This document shows positions 1-11,943 of a stretch of 64,000 nucleotides of DNA, one piece after another (the first letter of the stretch is position 1; each line of letters opens with the position of its first letter). The notes beneath the pieces were generated by a model, which did no database searches, had not been told where the DNA came from, and saw only the letters and a list, made by a program, of their open reading frames with translations. Origin of the DNA: Apium graveolens (taxonomy: Eukaryota; Streptophyta; Magnoliopsida; Apiales; Apiaceae); NCBI RefSeq assembly GCF_009905375.1, contig NC_133653.1, forward strand, positions 62,809,956 to 62,873,955. The letters run 5' to 3'. A program made the position numbers and the translations under genes.

Positions 1-176
1 TGTTCGAATTTGGATTCTGACGATCTTTACATACAATTATTTATTTTATGGAATACTAATACGATCTCAGAATAACAATAAAAGAAATCTACAAGGTGAG
101 GCATGAAAGTTTTCTTATTCAGCAAAATCACTATTCATAAGGGTTACAAAAAGTCCAAAATTTTGGGGTTATTACA
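1..176 (-). repeat. Element E 3' LTR, partial
   Basis: Read on the minus strand this begins TGTAATAACCCCAAAATTTTG, the terminal sequence of the A/D/E LTR family, and matches 9505-9653 apart from small indels (an approximately 40-bp deletion and a short insertion in the right copy). The rest of the LTR lies beyond the left edge. Confidence 0.9.
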
Positions 177-189
177 GTCTCCCCTCCTT
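177..189 (-). other. Element E polypurine tract
   Basis: On the minus strand a purine run AAGGAGGGGAGAC lies directly against the LTR start, the expected plus-strand primer site. The same run precedes the 3' LTRs of A and D. Confidence 0.85.
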
Positions 190-194
190 AAAAG

Positions 195-925
195 GATTCC
201 GTCCCGGAATCAGATAGAAAAAGAATAGGGATACTCTCTTAGCATTGCACTTTCTAACTATCCAGTAAATTTTCCCACATTGTGGTTCTATCATCAAACT
301 CTGACTAGTTTCATAACCCTTCTCCTAAACACTTGTTCCTTTTCGATCTATAACCTTTCATATAGGTTACGTCTGGTTGCATGTCTATGCGCTTATATGC
401 CCATATTTGTCTGGCATCCGAATTACACTTCCTTAACATTGATACGTGGAACACGTTATGAACTTGCTACATGTCGGGGTTAGGGCTAGCTCATATGCTA
501 ATTTCCCAATACGTCTTAATATATCCAAGGGTCCAATAATTCGTGGGCTTAGCTTTCCTTTCTTTCCGAACCTCATCCATCCTTTCCAAGGGAATACCTA
601 TAACAGCACTAGGTCCCCTACTACCTATTCTTTTTCCTTTCGTGTCAAATCAACATACTTCTGATGTCCATCTTGGGCTACTATCAACCGTCCTTTTATT
701 AGATCTATTTATCCTTGGTCCTTTGGACTACTGCAAGTCCGAGCATCTTGCGCTCTACAACTTCATCCTAACATAAGGGAGATCGACATTGTCTTCCCTC
801 AAGGATCTCATAAGGCGATACCTCGATACCTGACATACGATCTATTGTCGTGAAAAAACTCAATCCGCGTTACGTGATCCTTCCAAATTCTTTCAAGTCT
901 ATTGCACAGAATCTCATCATAGCTT
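195..925 (-). pseudogene. Element E integrase C-terminus and chromodomain remnant
   Basis: Broken minus-strand translation matches, piece by piece, the end of A's polyprotein: the region after the catalytic glutamate, the GPF-type C-terminal segment with the FGKKGKL-like run, and the region ending near the polypurine tract. Many stops and frameshifts make it non-functional. It is the reverse-orientation counterpart of D 27060-27890. Confidence 0.8.
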
Positions 926-3880
926 CTAGCATTATAGCTTTTGCTTCTCAATACCCATTCTTTTCCAGTTTGTAATCGCTACTATCTTCCGTTCCTAATA
1001 TTATACTGGTTATACTTTTGCTCGTTAGCGTTCTATAACCTTTTAATAACCACGTCAACCTTAGTATCATGAACACATTAGAATCGAAATGCCACCATAC
1101 TTGTTACCACTTCATCTCTAGCTGCCTCCATCTTCAAAAGCTTGGTCCTTCGTATAGAAGTAAAATAATTTATTGAGAGATCACTATGATCATGAACACT
1201 TGTTCTATTGCATAGTTAGTACAGAAGGTGGCCAGCCTTTAGTACTTGACAAGTAATTAAACAATAGATGGTATCCTACTAGGCTTCTATCACACAGATA
1301 GATAGTCATTCGGCAATACCTCCCCTTCTAGAAGGGTTGTTCTTCTCAGCTTATACAAAATGAAAAGGAGAGAAAAGAATGATTTGAAGAGAATTGTATA
1401 TATAAATAAAATATACTGCCACAAAATATCTGGCTTGAAATCTACCTCTGAACTATAGAGGTTTATCATAGGAGAACAGAACATATATGTATATAAATCA
1501 ACATCAATTATAATAGCATCGCATTTCACATGCCTAAATATTTTTGCTATTCCGTCCATCATTCTATGGACCCATGCTCTTCCTTCAGCTTATACTCAAT
1601 CACCTTTGAAACTCCCTCGACATCGAAAATCGAATCTGGGATCTCATTCTAGACATCATTGTTACTAGAATAATATGCTTGCACCGCAACCTTTCTCGTA
1701 TAGTAATACGACTCTCTATTGATAAGAAGGAATAAGTATTCAATAAGTAGATAATCTACTTAATTAGTCTATCAATGATAACTTATACACCACCATGACC
1801 CGATTAGTGGTACTCAATCTCAACATCCATTCCAATACAACTCTCACGGTTGTAAGTAATCGGCTCATTACTCGTAGAATCATTCCTGCATTACTATGGT
1901 CCACCGTTGACCTACTATAGTCGTTTGTTTTCCATGAAGTCTTAATAGCTAACCATACGGAGTCCATACATGCCGTATCAGATTCTTCTGAGGAGGTAAC
2001 ATAATTACCATTCATGATTCATGAAGAACACTCTAGATCCTGATGTACATACATGACATGAAGCAGATAAAATTGTAGAAGAGTTTCAATCAAAGCAACG
2101 ATAGCAGGTTATTACCATTCTTAATCATATGCCTTCGATAGAAGACTTAACTCAAAGGTTCGTTTAGTCCTTTTGAAACATGGTCCTGGCTTATTCTCAA
2201 GATAGTAACTTCTAAGATAGATAGCCCGCTCATGGCGATTACACGAATTAAACCTTTACCAAACTACTATTACGGTTGGGTATTGTACAGTCATCAGAAG
2301 GAATGTCAATCTTCCAAACCATAATACAACCTTCACAGCTTCAACCATCATCACTGTATTCCTCTGGCACGAGCGCCTATAATTATCCTCTTACATTTAA
2401 AGTGTCGGCCACCTCATTGGCCTTTCCTGATAGTAATAGTTCCTTATAATCAATGTCTTTTGAACGATCTCCAACTAAATTTTCTACCTCATTTCCAACC
2501 ACTGCTTGTGTGGAAATGCTCTTCCTTAAGCTCTGGTGAGAAAAAAAATATCACCATTTTTCCATAAGTTATTGCCTCGGTCTTTAGATGTGAACATTGC
2601 CACGACTGACTCTCGATCATACTTAGGACATCTCTTATCTTGGGTCCTTCTTGTTTTCACCAATCTCAACCCTTATTGGGTCGATCTATACTTTCTTATG
2701 GTTCAACACGTGCCCCACCTAGCATTATTATAATTACGTCACATTTCCTTTATCAAAATTTCTATTCTTGAGAACTTTGAATATTACCTTTTTCCTTGTA
2801 AAACCTCTAAGGTTATCCTTGAATCGTTCCTCCTGTATTCCCTAGATACAGGGCATATCAAAATACCATTTACTAATACTAGAACCATTGTCTATGTACT
2901 TCTGAAAAAAATTTCTACTGATCTTTAAAGGTTGTTGTTGCCTTAATTCTTCATTCCGTATTACCCAAACTCATAATGTCCCTATTAAGGGTGAAATGCC
3001 ATCCTTTATGCATTCCTCTATGGTTCATCTCAAGTTATTGAGGTTCCATACTTAATTCCACCTTTTAAAAAGGTACTTGCATCCTTCCATAGATAAATCA
3101 AGTCATGTATCCCTGATAAGGGTGTCTTATTCAATCATTCCCACCTCGATAGTCTATACCTAATTTCATAATAGCATCCTTATTCAAATTGAGGTCAATC
3201 CATATGGCCTCCAAAAGATAACAATGGTTATCTGCTTTTCTTTCCTGATTTGGTAATGATCACATGGATGTTCTGGAAGATATTGGTCGTGTTCAACATG
3301 AACTTCTTCTTAATAAATCCTTATTTACTTTTGTTGTTTATCTCAACAGTCATCTCAATATTGGGATATCTTTTGTACTTGGTGTCTCCCTTTTGGGTAT
3401 CAAGTCACAGGTGTTACATACACTTTCCATTTTTTAAGGTTACTTCCTTCATCCAATTTCCTAATTTCTTACTTTCTTGTCTCTTCCGCCTATCCGCATC
3501 ACATTATTTATCCTTCAAACTATCTCAAGGTTTCCTCGAATCCTCCCAACTTAAAGGGGATAAAATATATGTATCTCTTATTCCTTCAATCATCAACTTT
3601 AACTCATGGTGAATCACCCTCATCCTGACGATCACATACTTTTCAATTTCTATTGTTACAAGTATTTTGGGATTCCTCATACCCAACTCCCTTGTCATTC
3701 CTCAAACTCTATTGCCTTTACATTCCTTTCCACTCCCGTTTTTTTTATTTACCTCTCTCTTACAATCATTTCACGAACCCATTAATCATTAACTTCAAAC
3801 ATCACGTCGTTCTGGAATTTTTGTCATCAGAACGAATCTTGACAACTTTTATAACTTAGCTTCATAATTCATCATACTCG
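926..3880 (-). pseudogene. Element E decayed middle: RT and RNase H remnants plus unresolved sequence
   Basis: This is the counterpart of D 24361-27060. About 2370-3200 corresponds to the D segment in which a decayed reverse transcriptase palm and an RNase H tail can be made out across frames. The remainder (about 926-2370 and 3200-3880) shows only short open stretches, which I could not assign with confidence. Likely an ancient integrase core, but similarity is too weak to claim. Confidence 0.5.
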
Positions 3881-4455
3881 TCCGCTTTTGTTCTGGCTCT
3901 AAAGCTTTTACACTACCTCCATAACCTTGGGAAGTACTTTCCCGAAAACAATTGACTGAACTTTAATCAGTTTATTATAACCTCTGGCTCCGTGCATTCC
4001 TTGGCCTTTCACCAACGGGTGGCCTCTCTCTTGGGAAGGTAAGTGGCAAAATAGTCTTTTGCACTTCGTCAATCATTTAGAATCTCAAATTATTTCGCTA
4101 TTTCCTTTAGCCAGGCTCTTGCCTCGATCGGGTCAACTTGTTCCTTGGAACTCTGAGAGCTTAGCGACTTAAAGGTCCTGAAAGAATTTCTCACTGCATT
4201 GTTTCCTCAGGGTGGTGGTTGGGGTAAAAGTATTAGTTTTGTTTTGGCAGGTCCATGAAATTTCCCCATAGGAGTACCATCCGGGTTCTCCCTACCCTTA
4301 CTCGACTTTTGTTTCCTTAGTCTGAAAGTTCCCTCCTCCTCCCCATAATCGGGGTCATCCTACATGTTTTAAATCCTCATTTTCCACTTCATTATGTTAT
4401 GGGTTCCTTCTATCTTGATGGCGACCTCCCTGACTATCACGTTCAGGGTTCGCTG
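3881..4455 (-). pseudogene. Element E gag remnant
   Basis: Broken minus-strand frames carry the gag signature also seen in A: a proline-rich stretch, then the segment equivalent to FKSL...ADPVEA.AWLKE, followed by the region leading to GKYFPR. It begins abruptly at about 4455, where an integrase N-terminal fragment is joined to the gag start. The same junction occurs in D. Confidence 0.75.
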
Positions 4456-5330
4456 TAAATCTTATTCCTCAAACTAGGGCTTTCATCTAAGATCTCATCT
4501 TTAAGCTCTTGAACATTTGGAACCCAAATTCTGTAGGAACACCTCATTATTACCTTATCATCTTTCTCGGTATTAATCTCTTCTCCAGTCATTGGCTCTC
4601 TGCCTTCATTCATCAATTTTTTTCTTGGCACAATATGATCTTTTCCCATAATTCAGGTTGCATTACAACCTCAAATAGCATATTAGTACCGGCTCCGGTT
4701 ACCTTCACTTCTATTTCCATTTTCTCGAAATCTTTTATCTACTCTCCCGAAGACATTATCATTTTGAGTCTCTCCTTTTTACTAAGGAATTATCCACCAT
4801 ATTGGCTTTCCCGGGATGATAAAGAATGTCATAATCGTAATCCTTAATTAGCTCTAACCACCTCCTCTGGCGCATGTTGAGCTCTTTCTGCGTGAAAATG
4901 TACTAGAGCACTTACGGCTTATGAAAATCTCGCAATCTCTCCATACAAGTAGTGCCTCAAATCTTTAGGGCAAAACTATTGCCACGAGCCCAAGCTCATG
5001 GGTGGGGATATCGAATTTTATATTCCCTTAATTGTCTTGACGCGTACGCGATTACCTTGTTGTGCTGTATAAGAAGCACCCTAATTCCTTCTACGAAGCG
5101 TCACTACAAATCACAAAATCTCCTTTTCCATCCGGCAACGCCAACATAGGGGTCGTCACCAACCTTTGCTTCAGTTCTTAAAAGCTTTTTTCGCATTTCT
5201 CTGTCCATTCAAACTTCCCAGTCTTACGAGTAAGCCGCGTTAAAGGGGCTACTATCTTTACAAACTTGACCGAACCTCCGGCAGTGACCGGCCAATCCTA
5301 CCTCTGGTAGTTTCCCTAACCATGGTCATC
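4456..5330 (-). pseudogene. Element E RT C-terminus / RNase H / integrase N-terminal fragment, placed before gag
   Basis: Minus-strand pieces match A's polyprotein from the RT connection ([24 protein letters not shown]) through RNase H (GKAN.VADALSKK-like, around 4800) to the integrase N-terminal linker (open stretch 4649-4443, containing [15 protein letters not shown]). The fragment ends at the gag junction. Canonical elements place gag first, so this is a rearranged copy. Confidence 0.8.
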
Positions 5331-5640
5331 AATTCCTCATTGGTCCTTTATTCATTCTTGTCAGGATCCTCCACGGGATCCTCCTCAGCAACAATCCCAT
5401 CTAGGACAACATCCTCAACCACTACATCCTCAATATGAACATCATCCGGTCCTGCGTTAGGACGCTCTATCGGATCCACAATCCGATCTCCAATTAGTAA
5501 TAAAACACCATCGCGCTGTTGCTCCTCAACCTCAGGGTTCGGAGTCCCGCTACCATCTACGATAACGAACTACGCTTCTATCATGATATTTATAAGGGTT
5601 CCCATAAGGGTTTTAACTGTCAGTACTACGTTAGGTAGCC
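5331..5640 (-). pseudogene. Element E leader-ORF remnant
   Basis: Acidic, broken coding between the PBS and the RT fragment. It matches D 22530-22820 and occupies the position of A's leader ORF (54262-54848). Residues are dominated by Asp, Glu and Val. No function is known to me. Confidence 0.5.
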
Positions 5641-5725
5641 CGACTATGAACTTGGCAAGAGTTCTTATTATCTTAGTGAACTTATTATCTTAACGCCACA
5701 TCATCTCTGAGGTTTATAACGCTTA

Positions 5726-5737
5726 GCTCTGATACCA
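5726..5737 (-). other. Element E primer binding site
   Basis: Minus strand TGGTATCAGAGC, complementary to the 3' end of plant initiator-Met tRNA, four bases inside the LTR end at 5742. Same spacing as in A and D. Confidence 0.92.
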
Positions 5738-5741
5738 TTTC

Positions 5742-8700
5742 TGTAACACCCCCAAATCTGGGGTCGGGGATCCGGGTTGTCACGAGTTCTATTTCCCTTA
5801 ATAACACTTAATCTTAATAAACAATCAACTACTGCGTACTGTGACCCCACAATATACACACACACACCACAAGTTATAGTCTCAGAGATGAATACTAAAA
5901 ATAACACAAGTCATTTTATTCCACAATTATAAGCCATTACACCTCAAAAGGGTTCTGAATAAATTTACATTTCTTTGCCATTATTACAATTCATATAGAT
6001 ACATAAGTCTGGTACATCAGAAGTTGAAAGCCTAGCCTATTGGTAATTCCTACCTCAGCTACAGCGGCATCAACGCCTACAGGAAACTGTAGAACGTTTC
6101 CTATCCGCTCGTAAATTGGGAGCTTGGTCCTGTTCATCTTGTCTATCTATTGTTGTGTGATGAAAGAAGAAATCAAGGGCGAGCAACAAGCCCACCGAAA
6201 TAATATGTATAATAATTAACAATATATGAGCATTCTCATAGTACTCATGAAAGTCTTGGTCAAGAAGAAATGAACCAAGTTGATATCTGAACGCGATCAA
6301 GTCGCAAAATATTCAATATATATATACATATATACTTTTCACAATCTTTGAAATGCTCTGACATGTATACTATACACAGAGTTCCAGTTTATAACTGTAT
6401 AAAAATATCGTTGCAAGGTGATCTCATATATCTAACTTTGTCTCAACGTTTTTCTGAAAATCTTTGTCATGCATAAGATAATCATTTACTAGATATAAGT
6501 TGAAAATATGAAGTTACAAGATACTCCAATATACTTATATCTTTTACGAATACTACTTGAACTACCACTGTTCAAGGTATAAATAGTTCAACCCACAAAT
6601 GAAGTTACAAGACAAAACATGTACAGAATCAATCTTTGAAATATCATCAAAATGAAATTAAGTTACGAGATACTTCATTTGATGAAAACATCATTTTGAA
6701 AACTCGACCCTGCCAACACTCAACAATCGCCCAACCGTAGCCTTTCTATCGAAGTGCTCTGGGTAGTGTTGCAGAAATATCCAATTGGATGATGAACTCA
6801 TTACAGGAGTTTGCCGCGCCAGGAAGACCACTCACGATGATCAGTCGCAGTAGTGCAACCCCACCATTTTCTACATATAGAGGAGAACCTGTCGGATTTA
6901 CTTGTCAACCGAACACTGGACTCCTAAGGAATGGACCGTCTTAGCGGAACTTCCGGCCATTTGGGCCAATAAACAAGGCTGGGCCGACGCCACTCGACCA
7001 CTTACGCCTCTCCTAGTTCAGATGAAATCCATGACTCTAAAACGTAAAGCTCGTCCCCCCTTTCCCCAAGTAGAAACTTGTTGATATGACTCCACCAAGA
7101 AGTCGTATCTAGTTGGAAAGGAAAACTCACCGATATTTCCCAGGAGATGCCTGTTAATGGATTAACTTATTCCAAGAGTTTTACTTCCCGAGTGTCGGGT
7201 AAGTAATCAAAAACTCTTTTATCAACACAACAACCTTGTTGCGAATATAAAATACACCACAGAGCCGGATCCCTCAGGTTTTGAGCAAGTATTTAAATCC
7301 CCTTCGAAAGAAAGATCTTAAATATAAAAATGAGGTTTGGGATCCGCCCTAACTTTTAAAAATCATTTTGAAGACTCGAAAATATTTTTAAGAATGTTTG
7401 GAGTAATGTTGATTTAATGTAATAAATCAGTCCCGATATATTAGAAAATATCTGAATATTATTGTTTAAATAATATTCCCATAAAGGATGATCTTTATAA
7501 AAATAGTTAAAGTAGAAGTTTTAAAACTCATACTTGAAATGAATAATAATAATTAACCAAAGATATACTTATACGAAAGAATCGAAAATAAGTTTGATTA
7601 TCGAAACACTATTCTTTAATAGAATAAAGAAGGTTATTTAATAAATAAGCGGAGTCATAAGTCCTCAAATGAATATTCAAAATAATATTCATTAAATAAA
7701 ATAAAGTTATCGAATAAACCTTATTCGATTAAAAGTTTTGAAAACTATATATATATATATATTATACTCGGGAACATCGACTCCCGATTTAGAAAAATGT
7801 TCACCTTTGGGTCCCCTATACCAAGGGTATCCGCAACTACTGCTTATCTCTAGCATAGGTATTATGCAACTTATAAGCAATTGAATCAACAATTAGATAT
7901 CAAGATTACGAAACAGACATGCATATATACCATATCAGCATGCTCCAATATATCACAAGATTTGCTAATAACATCATGCATTTATCACAAGATAATGCAT
8001 ATACATATATTTACATCACAACAACAGTATAACGGGTAGAAAATTTGCCTGAGTGTTCCCAGATAGACTTAAGCTTAGAGTGGGTCCGATAACCTATGAA
8101 AAACAACATAAGTCGGAATTAAACCCCAGTCGCTTAAGAAACTAGACTTTACCCAATTGAACCCTAATGTTCGCTTATTGTCACTTCTACGCTTAACGAA
8201 TCACATAAGTCGTTCGAGTACCCTCGGCTCCACCATTTTTTATAAATTAACCATTAGGAATTTTAAGGAGATTCTTTCGCGACTCCCCTACCAATTGCCT
8301 AACCCACTTTACATAATTGTTTCATACTCCAATTAGTCATTTAAGGGCCATAACCAAGGTTTCAAAGTAAGGCGAGGGGTAATGGTTTGTTCACGAAATG
8401 CCGTTACCTAAAACGGTCGTTTCTCCTAAACCGTATATCGGATTCAAGCGAACCACATATCAAAAAGAAGCTTGAAACATAACCTATCTAAGCATGGAAG
8501 TGGTTAGTTTATAGAAGTGGGTGTTCAGGTCCCAAAGTTAATCAAAAAACAGTTTATAGAAAATCGGGCATTACGACGGCTATAACCTAAGGATTTCCAA
8601 AGTTTAAACTACAGGAAATCATCACCAATTCAACAACAATCCAACATCCATCAACATCAAACTAAACCCATTCATCTAAGCACCATTATCATCCAAACAA

Positions 8701-9653
8701 ACCAAACTTAAAACTAAGGGTTCAAGAGTTTATATCTTCCTTGGAGAGTGGATAGTCACTAACAAGCCTCTAGGAACCTTGATCTATGCTTAATCAACCT
8801 TAAGCTTTCATGAAAATCAAGAAAATCAAAGTAAGTTACTATTCACTACTATTCATCATCATCCTTGATGAGTGGATTAGCTAAGAAAACCATGGAATCT
8901 TGATCTTAAACTCATGCTATAACTAAGTTATGAAATATAGGATCCAAGGAAACAAACCTTGTAATTTTTCATGGCCTAGAACTTGAGTTTTGAAAATCTA
9001 ATTCTTAATTTCTTGAAAAGGCCGAATGGAAGAAGAAAGAAATGGGGGAGAGCTTTTCCTTGCTTGGTTTTCCTTGGGAAATGAGAAAGAAATGCTTGGT
9101 GGAGGAGATTTTTGAACAAATATCTTGATAAAGTGATGACATCACTCACACATGTCATTGCTTGCATCATTCCTTTGCCACATGTCCTTCCCTTATGGTT
9201 TGATGATGTCATCCTCCTCTAATATCTTTGATTAGTGCTTAATTATTTGGTTAATCCTTTGGTTACTTATATAATCTTGATCCTTGGTCACTTATTTGTT
9301 TTACGGTTCGCTTCACTCTCGTTCTCGATGATCGTTCGAGGGATCATATCCGGGATCTTATTATTTGGGTTCCCCTAAACCTTTCTCAATATTTTATATT
9401 CCTTTTATGATCCTCTCTTAAAATCATTGAATTTAAATCCTTTTAATCATGTTACCTTATACTCAATTCTTTCGGTATCTGGTGGATTTTCGGGAAAAAT
9501 CAAAGTGTTCAAATTTGGAATACTAATACGATCTCAGAATAACAATAAAAGAACCTGTACAAGGTGAGGCATGAAAGTTTTCTTATTTAGCATAATCAGC
9601 AAAATCACTATTCATAAGGGTTACAAAAAGTCCAAAATTTTGGGGTTATTACA
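5742..9653 (-). repeat. Element E 5' LTR
   Basis: 3.9-kb LTR with TG...CA ends: plus-strand start TGTAACACCCCC and end GGGGTTATTACA. It is related throughout to the LTRs of A and D. It carries one copy of the 55-60-bp TGACTCC-containing unit (about 7620-7700) that is tandemly repeated in A and D, an AT microsatellite (about 7747-7763), and the small LTR ORF at 5991-6137. Confidence 0.93.
5991..6137 (-). CDS. Small LTR ORF of element E (49 codons including stop), unknown function
   Basis: ATG at 6137 gives a 48-residue basic, Ala/Val-containing peptide starting MNRTKLPI, with an AAVAEV core and ending before TGA at 5991. The D peptide is almost the same, and the A peptide resembles it over the first 30 or so residues (M.R.K, RK.G, P.L, AA.AEV). 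It lies downstream of the predicted LTR transcription start and upstream of the PBS, so it would be the first ORF of the genomic RNA. I recognise no domain. It could be a conserved untranslated structure rather than a protein. Confidence 0.4.
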   Translation of the reverse strand: MNRTKLPIYERIGNVLQFPVGVDAAVAEVGITNRLGFQLLMYQTYVSI

Positions 9654-11398
9654 TCTAATCTGTAGACATGATTTGGAAATTTTAAGTCTTCAAATCCTGG
9701 AGGTTGTTCAACATATACCTCTTCTTCCAAATCTCCATTAAGAAAAACACTTTTTACATCCATTTGAAAGACTTTAAACTTTTTGTGAGCAGCATAAGCT
9801 AAAAAGATTCTAATGGCTTCCAATCTAGCAACTGGTGCAAATGTTTCATCATAATCAATACCCTCCTTTTGAGAGTAGCCTTTAGCGACCACCCTTGCTT
9901 TGTTCCTTGTAATTATGCCATCACTGTCAGTTTTGTTTCTGAACACCCATTTTGTGCCAACAAAGGATCTGTTCTTTGGTCTTGGCACTAGGATCCAGAC
10001 TTTATTTCTTTCAAATTCATTTAACTCTTCCTGCATTGCTTGCACCCAATCAGCATCTTGAAGAGCTTCTTCCACTTTCTTTGGTTCAGTCTGAAATAGA
10101 AAAGAATGATAGAGATATTCATTTGATGTTGTTATTCTAGTTCTGACACCTGCTTCAGGATCTCCAATTATTAAGTCAGGTGTATGTGCTTTAGTCCACT
10201 TCCATGTAGATGGAAGTTGTTCTCTGGAACTGGATCCTCCCCCATGATCCATGATGTCTCCATCAGCATTTTCTGATGCTCCCCCTGTAGTTATGCTCTC
10301 TAAGACTTCAGAATTTGAATTGGATCCTTCAGGATTTGAAGTATCAGAGTTTCCAGAATTATCAGAATTTGGCTCATCAAAACTTGATGAATCAGAACTT
10401 GAAGAGCCAGTCACAGGTTCTGATGCTTCTTGAGAGTCTTGAGTTGTGGTAGGATCTTCAGCTTGCTCCCCCTGGACAGGTGCATTTTCCCTTGGAATAG
10501 TTACCACAATTTCAATGATATCAGAATTTAACCCATCAGAACGTACAGGATCAGGATTTAAACCATCATAATTTGCAGAATCAGAACTTAAATCTTCATT
10601 TTCAAATCTCAGCTGATCATGATCATTGAAATCTTCAAGTCCAGTAATCTTCTTATCATCAAAAGATACATTGATAGATTCCATGACAACCCTTGTTCTT
10701 AAATTGTAGACTCTGAAGGCTTTTGTGGAAAGTGAATATCCAGCAAAAATTCCTTCAACAGCTTTTAAATCAAATTGTGACAGCTGTTCAGGATGAGTCT
10801 TAAAAATAAAACACTTGCAACCAAATACATGAAAGTATTTCAGATTTGGCTTCTTTTTCTTCACCATTTTATATGGTGTTTTTCCATGCTTGTTTATGAG
10901 TGTAGCATTCTGTGTAAAACAAGCAGTCTGCACAGCTTTAGCCCAAAAGTAGGTTGGTAACTTTGCTTCATCAAGCATATTTCGTGCAGCTTCAATGAGA
11001 GTCATGTTCTTTCTTTCTACAACTCCATTTTGTTGTGGAGTTCCGGGTGCAGAAAATTCCTGTTTGATTCCATGCTCTTTGCAGAACTCTTCCATGATTA
11101 AATTCTTGAACTCAGTGCAATTATCACTTCTTATTATTTTGACAGAATCTTTGACCAATTTATCCAGCTGTCTGATGTGATCAGTTAGAGTAGATGAAGT
11201 TTTATTCTTTTTGTGCAAGAAGTACACCCAAGTGTACCTTGTGAACTTATCCACTATAACCATAACATATTTCTTCTTTGCAATAGACATGACATTGACT
11301 GGACCAAATAGATCAACATGCAGTAGATGATAAGGCTCAAGAATTGAAGATTCAGTTTTGCTTTGAATGAAGATTTTCTTTATTTTGCCTCTTGACAT
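9654..11398 (-). pseudogene. C1 integrase and N-terminal reverse transcriptase, truncated by E
   Basis: Long open minus-strand frame. Integrase core: catalytic Asp in HVDLFGP, second Asp in IRSDNCTEF, Glu in NGVVERKN (D,D,E complete). An acidic Ser/Asp/Asn-rich linker follows (about 10260-10600), then [49 protein letters not shown] and PPGFED. The frame is cut just after HVYRL by the E insertion, so the RT YVDD active site and RNase H are absent here. A one-base shift near 11350 separates this frame from the upstream GAG-pre-integrase. Enzymes for integration and replication of the element; non-functional as it stands. Confidence 0.93.
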
Positions 11399-11697
11399 GA
11401 ATCACAAAGGCCATTAGGAGCAAATACTGATTTTGGCAGTCCTCTCACAAGATCTTTCTTTACTAGTTCATTTATGTTGTTGAAGTTTAAGTGAGAGAGT
11501 CTTTTGTGCCAATTCCAGCTTTCTTCAATTGATGCTCTACTCAACAGACAAATTGTAGAACCATCAGAACTTGTTGAAAGTCTGGCTTCATAAATGTTAC
11601 CATGACTGTAACCTTTCAGAACTACTTTGCCTGTAGAATTGTTTATAACTTCACAGTGTTCTTCAAAGAAATTCGCATGATAACCTCTATCACAGAT
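11399..11697 (-). pseudogene. C1 GAG-pre-integrase zinc domain remnant
   Basis: The frame between the protease and the integrase core shows the HHCC zinc-binding pattern of copia integrases (WHKRLSHLN, then LCDS followed by a Cys), preceded by SLSTS/SDGS-type sequence. A stop near 11390 and the frameshift next to it disconnect it from the integrase core. Confidence 0.75.
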
Positions 11698-11931
11698 TTA
11701 ACTCACACTTAGCAGATTATGTTTAAGTCCTGAGACAAGAGCTACTGTTTCAATGATGACATTCCCAAGATTGATATTGCCATATCCCAGAGTTTTTCTT
11801 ATGTTTCCATCTCTATAAGAAACTCCTGGGTCAGCTTTCTCCACAAAGTCTGATAGCAGAGCTTTGTTTCCAATCATATGTCCTGAACATCTACTGTCCA
11901 GCACTAGGATATTTTTCATGTTGCCCTGCAA
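11698..11931 (-). pseudogene. C1 aspartic protease, active site altered
   Basis: Seventy-odd residues with the copia protease signature NILVLDSRCSGHMIGNKALL and the downstream GYGNI and LKHNLLSVS motifs. The normal catalytic triplet DSG reads DSR here, which should inactivate it. Followed in frame by a stop, then the GAG-pre-integrase region. Its family role is to cleave the Gag-Pol polyprotein. Confidence 0.85.
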
Positions 11932-11943
11932 TCACAAAGACCA

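Larger units (their letters stand above)
1..9653 (-). mobile_element. Element E: decayed non-autonomous gypsy (chromovirus-type) LTR retrotransposon, left end outside window
   Basis: Minus-strand element read from the right: 5' LTR (5742-9653), tRNA-Met-type PBS, rearranged interior (177-5741) with no intact ORF, polypurine tract, and the first 176 bp of the 3' LTR at the window edge. It interrupts the RT of copia element C1 at 9653/9654. Its interior matches element D segment by segment in reverse orientation, including the abnormal order RNase H/integrase piece, then gag, then RT, then integrase C-terminus. The target duplication cannot be checked because the left end is off-window. The two LTR edges differ by short indels in the small stretch available, so E looks older than D. 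Confidence 0.9.

Noticed and set aside
10251..10433. Plus-strand acidic open frame inside C1 pol
   Set aside because: Shadow of the Ser/Asp-rich linker of the minus-strand integrase-RT frame.
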